Source of the DNA: Gnetum montanum
Lineage: Eukaryota > Streptophyta > Gnetopsida > Gnetales > Gnetaceae
Assembly (NCBI GenBank): GCA_015680685.1
Contig: MNCI01002956.1
Coordinates: forward strand, 65,741-129,740
Reading direction: 5' to 3'
DNA length: 64,000 nucleotides
How positions within the stretch are numbered: the stretch's first letter is position 1; every line of letters starts with the position of its first letter. Shown piece after piece: positions 1 to 8,402 of this stretch. Under the pieces are notes generated by a model, which was not told the origin of the DNA, made no database searches, and saw only the letters and a program-made list of their open reading frames with translations. The position numbers and the translations under genes were made by a program.

Positions 1-1217
1 CCGATGATGACGTAATGCTTAGCCCGCTTTTGGATTGCGTCCCTCTGTGCGCGCGTTAATGCAGTTGGTAGTTCACCCTGTAAAAGATAAGATTTGATAT
101 GATCGTACCATTCAGGCGTGCTCGCCTCGGTAAGAGAGGAGATTAGTGCCGTCTGAATGATAGGGTCTGCGCAGTCTGTAATCAATGCAGGGAAGGTGTT
201 AAGCAGGTGTGAAGGTACGTGTAAGGCCAGAGTGGCCAGTGTGTCGGCCAGCGTGTTATTAGCCCGTGGGACGTGCTGGGCGTCGAAGGTCATAAATCGC
301 CTCAGAAGATGTTTAGCCTGATCACAGTAGGGCTGCAAATGTACCGCTTTGCAGGCATAGACTCCAGTGATTTGATTTATGACTAGCATCGAATCACCCC
401 TAACTGCCAGGTGTTGAACGTCAAGTTCGCCTGCAATTAGTAATCCCCTGAGGAGCCCCTCGTACTCTGCTACATTGTTCGTACAAGGGAAGGTCAAGCG
501 ATAAGCGTGTAGACGCACATCCTCAGGTGATAGCGTAAGAACCGTGGCAGCACTGCCGCCTCTGGCAGTGGAAGCTTCGTCGAAGTACAACGTTGCTTCG
601 AGGCCTGTCGAGACAGGGCTTAGACTATGTACATATTCGTCGGGAAATTCTGGCTCTATGGTTGCGTAATTGTTAATCGGTGAAGTTGTTAACTGGTCAG
701 CTATCGCTTGGCCCTTCGTGGATGATTGACCAATATAGTGCAGATCGAATTCCACAGTGATAGCCTTCCAGCGAGCTATTTTGCTACTCTGGTATAAGCT
801 ATGCGTAATGGCCCTAAGGATGTTATTTTTACAGATGACGTTAACTTGACTATACAAAAGGTAATGCCTACATTTTTTGAGCATAAAAACTAATGCTAAG
901 CAATTACGCTCAATGTCATTGTACCTCGTCTCGTACGCACATAGAGCGTGACTTAGGTAGTAGATGGGAATTTCTGACCCATCATTCCTTTTCTGACAAA
1001 GCAACGCTGCTATCGCTACGTCCGAAGTGGCGAGGTAAATGAAAAAAGGCGAGTCCCTTTGTGGCGGGAAAACCATCGGTAGATGTTGCAGTTCTTGTTT
1101 AAGACTGTCAAACGCACGCTGGCAAGCATCGGTCCATTCAAAATTAACCCCCTTTTTCAGAAAATGTTGCATGGGATGTAATTTGTCAGTTAACCTCGAA
1201 ATGAACCTGCGTATAAA
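1..1217 (-). pseudogene. Element A pol: RNase H, archaeal-type RNase H, start of integrase linker (partial)
   Basis: This stretch continues the RT reading frame after one TAG at 1218-1220, with no further stop that I find down to the window edge. It encodes the RT thumb, then the RNase H that degrades RNA in RNA/DNA hybrids (motif DVAIAALLCQ with its Asp, and later ARWKAITVEFDLHY). Next is a second RNase H module of the archaeal type: YFDEAST with the first acidic pair, NNVAEYEGLLRGL with Glu, VRGDSMLVINQ with Asp, and ANNTLADTLATLA. The second module is the diagnostic trait of Tat-lineage elements. The frame reaches the linker before integrase at the edge. The single stop (reading frame LQGRL-stop-FIRR) can be explained by one CAG to TAG transition. 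Confidence 0.85.
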
Positions 1218-2363
1218 CTATAAGCGTCCCTGTAACCCGCGTAATTGCTTGAGGTCTGTGGGAGGTTTTAACGCGACAATGGCTTTGACCTTGTCAGGGT
1301 TAACTCGTATGCCGGTTTCTGATACCACAAACCCCAGCATGCGTCCGGTTTTGACTCCGAATACGCACTTCTTTGGGTTAAGCCGGAGCTCGTTTGTGGA
1401 ACATCTTTTAAGGACTAACTCCAGGTCCTCTAAATGATCTTCCGACTTCAAAGACTTCATAGCTATGTCGTCTACATAATCATTCAGCCTTCCTAGGAGG
1501 TAATCGCTAAAGATGTATGTCATGGCCCGTTGATACGTTGCTCCGGCGTTCTTCAGACCAAAAGGCATCATGGTATAGCAAAATGTCCCCCAGGGTGTCA
1601 TAAACGTTGTGGTCAGTTGATGTTCTGGGTTGATGCGGATTTGGTTATAGCCTGAAAAGCGATCCATGAAGGACAGAAGCGCATGCCCAGCTGTTGTATC
1701 CACTAGCTGGTCGATACTCGGTAATGGGAAGTTATCCTTGATTGTGGCCTTGTTCAAATCCCGGAAGTCTATGCATATGCGTATGCTCCCGGTCTTCTTT
1801 GGCACGACCACAATGTTGGATACCCAATCTGAGTAATCGACCGCGCGGATGAAACCAGCCTGGTATAGCTTGGTGATTTCATCATGCACTGCTAGCGCGA
1901 TCTCTGGTTTGATTTTGCGTGCCTTTTGTCTAACCGCTTTAACCTGTGGGTCAAGGATAATGTTATGCTGGAGTAATCTAGGATCTAACCCAGGCATATC
2001 CTCATATGACCATGCAAAGACAGTAATGTTGTCTTGCAGGACCTGTTTTATTGCGTTGTGCGTCTTCTCATCTAGCAAAGAACTGACTTTGAGTGTTTTG
2101 GTCTCACCTCTATGCGTAACGATAGGGACCTCACAAAGGGGGTCCTCGGTTATGTCCCCAGACTCCAGGTCTAGCGTGCATGTCGATTGTTCTGGCCATT
2201 CTGGGGACGTCTCCGACGCAGCTATGGTTACGCTTTCAAAGGGGAGACTAATGTCTACTAGCGTGGGGTCAATCTGTCTAACTAAGTTCCCATATGGGCC
2301 TGTCAAAGTTAAAGGTGCTGAAACTGTGGCGTCCATCCTCCGTCTGTCCTGCAAAATCGGCAA
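1218..2363 (-). CDS. Element A pol: reverse transcriptase
   Basis: This 381-codon open stretch carries the core of a Ty3/gypsy reverse transcriptase, the enzyme that copies element RNA into cDNA inside the virus-like particle. Seen in order: SIRICIDFRDLNKAT (motif with the first catalytic Asp nearby), SFMDRFSGYNQIRI, TPWGTFCYTMMPFGLKNAGA, and the active site YVDD at residues about 296-299 (bases 1467-1478). An Arg replaces the usual Gly in MDRFSG. The ATG at 2361-2363 may not be the real start: a good acceptor-like sequence (TTTTGCAG followed by GA, boundary at 2348/2349) lies inside its first codons, so the coding part may be a 3' exon. The frame ends at a premature TAG. Confidence 0.9.
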   Translation of the reverse strand: MPILQDRRRMDATVSAPLTLTGPYGNLVRQIDPTLVDISLPFESVTIAASETSPEWPEQSTCTLDLESGDITEDPLCEVPIVTHRGETKTLKVSSLLDEKTHNAIKQVLQDNITVFAWSYEDMPGLDPRLLQHNIILDPQVKAVRQKARKIKPEIALAVHDEITKLYQAGFIRAVDYSDWVSNIVVVPKKTGSIRICIDFRDLNKATIKDNFPLPSIDQLVDTTAGHALLSFMDRFSGYNQIRINPEHQLTTTFMTPWGTFCYTMMPFGLKNAGATYQRAMTYIFSDYLLGRLNDYVDDIAMKSLKSEDHLEDLELVLKRCSTNELRLNPKKCVFGVKTGRMLGFVVSETGIRVNPDKVKAIVALKPPTDLKQLRGLQGRL

Positions 2364-2758
2364 GCGCGTAAATGGTTAGGAGACAAGTGACGGGATGTCA
2401 CCAAACGTGGAAGGCTGAATGAATTTTTGAATATTATACAAAAGCTGTAATCAATGTAACCCGATTACGAGGTGATAAGATGTGGTAGTTTAACATCATT
2501 TCGGACAGTGGAGCGTGCGATATCGGCCGAATTAATACCGGATTTTCGGATTCCGTTTCAGGAAAGTTTCGCTTAAATCTGGTATCAAGTCGGTGATCCT
2601 CGCGTATAAGTAGATGGTTCTTTGATGAAAATTGATTGTTGGATATCTTGAATTTGAATTTACAAGGAAGAGCAGAGAAAAGGCAGAGCAGAGAGCTAGG
2701 GCCTGTAATCTTGCTAGGATTTGCAAGTAGGCTGTGAAGCAATTCTACAACTATCGCG
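2364..2758. other. Noncoding spacer between RT start and antisense gene
   Basis: There is no convincing coding sequence on either strand. The spacer holds the presumed plus-strand promoter of the antisense gene and the polypyrimidine/acceptor region of the possible minus-strand intron. Confidence 0.5.
2605..2613 (+). promoter_or_regulatory. TATA box of antisense gene A
   Basis: TATAAGTAG lies about 155 bp upstream of the ATG at 2759. Copies B and C have TATA boxes at the comparable place, which supports its reality. Confidence 0.45.
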
Positions 2759-5700
2759 ATGGCACCGAAGGCGAAGAAGAAGAATGCAAAACTGACTAAA
2801 ATTGACGAAGTGTAGGCAAGTCTGAACCGTGTCTCACAAGTGCTGATCGATGTTTGCGATCCGATGCCTCTTAACCGGTAGGGCATTCTTCCCGTGCTTA
2901 CGCTTGTTGTATATGTCTATTTCGTTTTTCTTGAATGTTTTTTGCATGCATGCGAATGTCAAAATTACGGACCTTGGGTTAATGCAAGGGTTTTGGTGAG
3001 GTTGCGCTTATCGCCGTTGTCAGGGGCAAACCTTGCGTTGTTGCGAGGGTTTGGGCGGTTTTCTCTTGGTTGCGTTTTACGAGTTCTGTGTTAGCTGTGC
3101 AAATGTAGATGTAGGTGCTAATGAGTCTTGGCTTTTTTCCTACAGCATCACACTGAAGCCCATCCTGATCGTGCTAGACATCATTGGGGTTTTATGTTGG
3201 GTGAACCCTATCGTCCCGAATGTTCCTCCCCCTCACACAAGAGTGCAGGGGAAGGCCATTTGGTTCCGAAAGGGGGCGCTGGAATTCCTGCAATTTTTAC
3301 TGTGCAACTTCAGCATCCTTATCTAGTCCGATGTGGCCGGAGATGTTGCTGGTGCCATTTTGGAACACATATTGCCTGGGTCTTCGCAGGGGATTCTGGC
3401 GTACCTGACGGACGGAGCCATCGAGACGGGCCATCCCGAGGACCAAGTGCTTAGCTCCCGGGGTTTGCGGAGCTTGCGTTGGGTTTGGAACATGGCTCGT
3501 TTCAACTGTTACCATGCGTACAACATGCTGTTCGTGGCTCGCCATGTGTCAACGTACTTCCAGAACCCACCAGGCACGGTGTACTACGCAGGAGGGTAAG
3601 CAGATCTGGCTAGCTGTATTGTCTTTATATGTTACAATGTCTATTTTTGATGTAAAGAAGGGGTAAGAAAAGTCTGGATGTAGAGTGTAGATTAAGCTTA
3701 CGCTGTATGGTACAGGTTTTTCATACGCGACAACAAGCTAATCGGGGACGACGATACACTGCCCTGGGCCGAAACGGCAATAAAGGCATTTACCGTGACT
3801 AACAACGTTCATGTCGGTGTCATCGGGCAAATCGGCCATGAAATGCATGAGTATCACACCCGTTATGAGCAGTCCTTCAAGAATTGCCAGGAACTCGGGT
3901 GGCTACATGAGGACTGGACCCTGGATCTTCCCCTCAGCGTCGAGGATGTGGAGAGGGAACTCCCACAATTCCCGTTGCCGTTTCGCCCCGGTAAGGCTAC
4001 TGCGTGTTTTAATGTTACTTGCGTAGTTGTGAGTTATGAATAGTGCGATAATGCTTTTGTTTTGTCTTGCGTTTGTGGCTTGCATTTGTGGCTTGCAGTC
4101 AGGGAGTCCCGAGAGATTACCCTTACGATTTCCGACCGCGAGGCGAGAGATGTCCTCTTTCGTTACAGGGACATCAAGGAGGCACAGCGTTGGCTCGGCC
4201 ACTCGGCGGCCCCAGTTGCAGTGGTCACCAATATCCAGGCCACAGGGCTAATGCACCTGTTCTTAGCTGCAACCCCTGCTGTCCCCGCCAGCGAGATGAT
4301 AGGCCTGGTCAACTCCTTTAATGCGAAGGCGGATCGTTTCAGCACGCGCGTGCATAACGTGCGTGTAAACTTTGACATCGACGCTTAACTCTTTTCGGAC
4401 CTATTTGGCGTCCCCTCCAGTGGCCTTCCCATAAAAGTGAAGACCAAGAGGGACGCCAGAGTGGAGGAGCTTCTGCAGGAGTGGGCAGGAATCCCTAAGG
4501 GAACTAAGGGGTTTCCTTGTGAGCAATTTCAGCTGAGGACAGCCAAAACACTTTATCCCCTTTTTCGGGCCCGTTCCTTCCCCAAAATCCTCTCACAGGC
4601 GAGGTTCTTCTCAGTCGAACAAACACGTATCATGCGAGAGGTGCTGGAGGAGGGAGCCCGATTTGATTTGGGGAGCCATCTCGCCAAGGGTTTGCGCAGC
4701 GAAATGATCAAGCTTCGCGAGAAGCTTGAGTCTCGCTTCAACGTGCATCATGCCTTTTTCATAGCTGTCCTCCGGCGGTTTGCTGAGTATCTAGTCGTTC
4801 AAAGGAATGGGGTCTGGGTGCAGCAAGACCGAGACCAACTATCCAAACCCTGGATCCCCCATATCCTTAGCACTACCCGTGGGCAGGATCCGCCGGAAGG
4901 GATCGGAGAGTCGATGTCGGTGACAACTAAAGGCATGACAGCACCCCGAGTGCGAGGTCTCGACAGTGTAGGCAGGATAATGCCTACCTACACTGGCGAT
5001 GCCTCGCGGGGGAAACGCTTGGCGGAAGAAATCGTGGAGCCTGCAGTTCGGCAGAAGAGGCTCCGTCTGGCTGAGGCCCCTGGAGGCGAGGTAGGCCACA
5101 CCGTTGGGCTCACGGTGCAGCGGACTAAGCCTCCGCCTGGTAAGTGTAAATAATCTGTATACGCAATGTTTTGTTTAGATCAGATGGAATTATATTCTAA
5201 CGCATGGGAATGTAAGCAGCAAAGACTACAGGTCGATTGACCCCTGAGACAGGGGCAATGGTACTAAGCCGTGGGGAGGGGGCCTCAATTTTGGAAGAAG
5301 AGGCCCCAGCTGTCAGTACGCGCCGTGCGCAGGCTTCAGTGCGTGGGATGGCCCCAGCTGCTAGTGGGAGCCGCGTACAGACTGGGGTGCGTGAGGAGGC
5401 CCCAGCTACTGGAACCAGTGACGCACAGACTCTGGCGCGTGAAAGGGAAAGAAATACAGAGGATGCTGATGAAGTTGCTACTGGCACCGGTAGAGGTAAT
5501 GAGTGCGTTGGCATATTTTGAAAGAATCTGTAAATAGGTAATGTCTAACCTGATTTACGCTATAGGGGAAGGAAATGCCTCGACGTCCGCTGCTGTTAAC
5601 GAAACATGGAGAGACTTCCCCGATAAGTTTGCCTTCATGGAAGGCGTCATCAACGACATGATCGAGCGTCTGGAACACATCGAACCTGGCGCTGGTAAGT

Positions 5701-6915
5701 TAATCGAAGTGACTGCGTAATGTCTTGGTGATAATATGTCATCTGTCGTGATGCTTGTTTTCTGTCAGGAGCTCACCTCCGATGGGATCCCGCGGAGTCC
5801 ATTGACCTGGACACAGCAGAGCCCCCATCTGATGGGGTAGTCTTGTCATGCCACATTTATGAAGAAATGCGTAAATGTACGTTACGCTTGACATGCTCTG
5901 TATGGGAAAGCAGGAATATCAATGAAGACCTATGGAAGAAGTTGCAACGGTCAGAACAAAGGGTTGAATCTTTGAGTAAGGAAGTCGAAGACCTAAGGGC
6001 GCGATATGAGTTCCTACAGGCTCGAGTGACAGGGGATGAAGACTGGCGTACTGCTGTCATTGACCACTCCCGTTATTGGACAGCGATCAAGAACAATGTA
6101 CAGACCAGTCAAGCGTTAGTAGAGCAAAGGATGCAAATAGAGCTCCTTGCTCAGAAAAGTTGAGACTGGAGGGACTACTGCGCGGGTGTACAGGAATGGG
6201 GGCAAAAGGAGAAAGACCACAAGCACGTATACAAAAGGGAAAGCGCCGCCTACAGAAAACGCTACCGTGATTCCGCTATTAAAGCTCAATCCTTGGAGGT
6301 CTTTGTGGACACTATCGGAGCGTCCGAACCTTTTAAGAAGTTTGAGGAACAGGTGACCGTAACTGCGTCTCCACAGAGAGCAATGGTCTTCCCTGGGAAT
6401 CAAGCTTCAATCCCTACTTTCTACCTAGATCCTCCCTCTTGGAGTAGCATGGAGAAAGGGAAGGTAAAAGCAGGGGCGGCTTCGGGCGAGGATGTGTGGC
6501 AAGACTTGACAGAGGACGAGATCATGCAGCGTTTGTGGGCCGGTTTAGACAAGCTTCCCTTTGCTGCGGAAGTTGGGTCATCTCGAGTAAGTTCGCGCAT
6601 GGCCTAGCCAGAACATTTTCCGACATAGTGTTGCCGATCCTAATTTTTATGTTATTTGTGTTTCAGGTGCCAGAAGAAGGTGGAGAACGTACGCCAGCCG
6701 AGGGGCTAGGAGAGGAAATAGTGGACGCAGAGGTGGAACATAACGACGAAGAGCGTCCTCCTGTGGGACCAACATTAGAAGGAGAGCCTCATGAAGAGGC
6801 AATCTTTCATGAAGGGATAATTCCCAGAAATGATGGCCCATTGGAGGACGACCCTTTGGGGCTAGACTTAGAGCTAAAGGATACCGATGATAGTGGCAGT
6901 AGGGGAAATGCGTGA
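2759..6915 (+). pseudogene. Antisense gene, copy A: eight exons, about 1118 codons, unknown function
   Basis: Exons: 2759-2877, 3146-3595, 3716-3990, 4099-5139, 5220-5495, 5566-5694, 5769-6586, 6667-6915. All seven introns are GT-AG, 70-268 bp, phases 2,2,1,1,1,1,0. The sum is 3357 nt, exactly 1119 codons including the final TGA. Four premature stops only: TAG codon 19, TAG codon 100 (3324), TAA codon 378 (4386), TGA codon 895 (6161). The predicted protein has a Lys-rich start (MAPKAKKK), conserved blocks in exons 2-4 (EFLQFLL, FGVP, YPLFRARSFPKILSQAR), a coiled coil in exon 7 near NEDLWKKLQRSEQRVESLSK, a conserved HKHVYKRE block, and an acidic tail in exon 8. I recognise no family. Its antisense position and similarity to copies B and C show that it is element cargo. 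Frame preservation over more than 3 kb suggests selection until recently. Confidence 0.8.
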
Positions 6916-7355
6916 TTTTTGGTTATGTTGGTGTAATATCAGGTTACAAATGACTTGAAAAGACATGTTATAAAACTTGATTGAATGTTAACTGCCTATC
7001 ATTTTTTTTTATTTTTGCCAATGTAATAGTAATGGAGCACAAGTCTTAGTCTATGGCCATTGCGGGCTGAGAGCGTAAAATAACTAGTTTAAGGCCGTTG
7101 CGGGCCAAGAGCGTAAAATAACTAGTTTAAGGCCGTTTCGGGCCAACTGCGTAAATTGTAACGAAATGTAACCCTGGACGCATGCGCAAACAAATGAGGA
7201 TGCGTTACTAACGTGCGTATGATAACACATGCAAAGACAAAACTGCAAAGCGTAAATACAGAAGGCGAATGTCGCGTAAAAGCATACCGAGACAAAGGAA
7301 ACTTTTGGATGGATGAGGATGATAACTTACATGGGTGTACGCAGATGACCTTCGT
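6916..7355. repeat. Spacer with GGCC hairpin repeats, element A
   Basis: Between the antisense gene end and the protease end there are three units in 7040-7160 of the form TAGTTTAAGGCC-6 nt-GGGCC, separated by GCGTAAAATAA. GGCC on both sides of a 6-nt loop makes a short hairpin. The same unit occurs at the corresponding place in B, C and D. A poly-T tract (about 7000-7015) follows the antisense gene and may be near its 3' end. Confidence 0.6.
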
Positions 7356-8402
7356 TCAACCGTCAATACGCAATTCCCTCCTAGCGGCTTTTATGTTAAA
7401 CGCTGCGTAAGGGCGAGGAGGTTTGCATTTCGACTCCTCTACGCTATCATCCGAAAATGGCAGGTTGGCCCAGGCTAGACCAACATCATTGTCATTATTC
7501 TGTTCAGGGGCTTGGGGAGGGGACTGATCGTCAGCTGTTTCGATCTCCGAACCCCGTTCTTCTTCAATGTTGTTAATGGTCCTGGGGGTGACCTCGTCGC
7601 CGCGTATGATAACCTCCCCTCCGGCATAGGGTAGGTGTATCTCCTGATGGATCGGCGAAGAGACTGCCCTCAGCTGGGCTAACCACGACCTCCCTAAGAT
7701 TAAGTTGAAGTCTGGCATCTCCTCGACGACTAAAAACGTGGCTTCTGTTGGGAATTGATTCCCCGCCACAAACTCAATACGCACCGTCCCCTTGACCTGA
7801 ACCCGTGCTCCATTAAACGATTTTACGCAAGCTGTTGTCGTGGGAGTAATCTGGTCGACCAATCCCAACCTATCCACGATGGAATAAGGAACGACATTAG
7901 CAGCTGTGCCATCATCTACGTGTACGCTCCGGATCCGGTACTGGCAGACCCGAATGATAATGAACATAGGCTCCGTTGTTACTTGACCCTTTTCCGGATC
8001 ATCTTTAACAGACTCGTCCAGGAAGGTCAACGAGGTGCGCTTGGGTTGTTCAGCTTCAGGAGGAAACATGATACAGTGTATCGCTTCCTCTTCCGCCGGC
8101 AAGCTGGCGTCCACTGATATGGACGTCAACATGCGTACCATAGCCTCGCGGTGTTTTCGAGAAGTCATCAAGAGGTCGTACAAGCTCAGCGTTGTGTTCT
8201 TCTGCTTGAGAGCTTGTTTGACCTGTGTAAACGCATCGAGGAGGTCCTTCTCTCGGCAGGGTGGTTTATCCCCCTTGTCCTCCTCCATTCGGCCCAAGAG
8301 ACAGATCTCTCGAGGTGGAGCGGTGACAGTGGGAGGGTTGTTCTTTTTTCTGACGAGAGAAGGTGGCTGCGTTTCTGCACCCTTGGCCTGTTTTTGAGGC
8401 AT
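7356..8402 (-). CDS. Element A protease (C-terminal part of gag-pro)
   Basis: This is a 348-codon open stretch in the same frame as the gag segments upstream. It encodes a retroviral-type aspartic protease, which cleaves the Gag-Pol polyprotein. The active-site Asp lies in VHVDDGTAANVV (DDG at about 7908-7916), the plant gypsy variant of D-T/S-G-A. ILGRSWLAQLRAVSS follows, the typical ILGR/P-W-L motif near the end of the domain. The sequence before the protease (about 8100-8400) has a helical EALVRML-type segment shared with B, C and D. The terminal TGA at 7356 lies just before a GTAAGT donor and may itself be a mutation of CGA. Confidence 0.85.
   Translation of the reverse strand: MPQKQAKGAETQPPSLVRKKNNPPTVTAPPREICLLGRMEEDKGDKPPCREKDLLDAFTQVKQALKQKNTTLSLYDLLMTSRKHREAMVRMLTSISVDASLPAEEEAIHCIMFPPEAEQPKRTSLTFLDESVKDDPEKGQVTTEPMFIIIRVCQYRIRSVHVDDGTAANVVPYSIVDRLGLVDQITPTTTACVKSFNGARVQVKGTVRIEFVAGNQFPTEATFLVVEEMPDFNLILGRSWLAQLRAVSSPIHQEIHLPYAGGEVIIRGDEVTPRTINNIEEERGSEIETADDQSPPQAPEQNNDNDVGLAWANLPFSDDSVEESKCKPPRPYAAFNIKAARRELRIDG

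Larger units (their letters stand above)
2349..7330 (-). other. Candidate minus-strand intron between protease and RT of element A
   Basis: Ogre-type Tat elements are known to carry an intron between protease and RT. Here the minus strand shows a strong donor (GTAAGT, complement of 7325-7330) just after the protease frame and an acceptor (TTTTGCAG at 2349-2356) at the start of RT; element B has a comparable TTGGCAG. The interval contains the entire antisense gene. However, joining exactly these two sites does not keep the frame (one base is left over on the donor side and the acceptor starts a codon), and a TGA stands at 7356-7358 before the donor. The interval is well supported; the exact splice pair is not. 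Confidence 0.35.

Noticed and set aside
1039-2379. Plus-strand open frames opposite RT and RNase H (1039-1437, 1849-2379)
   Set aside because: They mirror strongly conserved RT codons on the minus strand and resemble nothing in the other copies.
2759-6915. Antisense gene as a captured Plant Mobile Domain, Transposase_32 or other named family
   Set aside because: I could not find the characteristic motifs of these families by eye; a function call would be invention. A profile search would decide.
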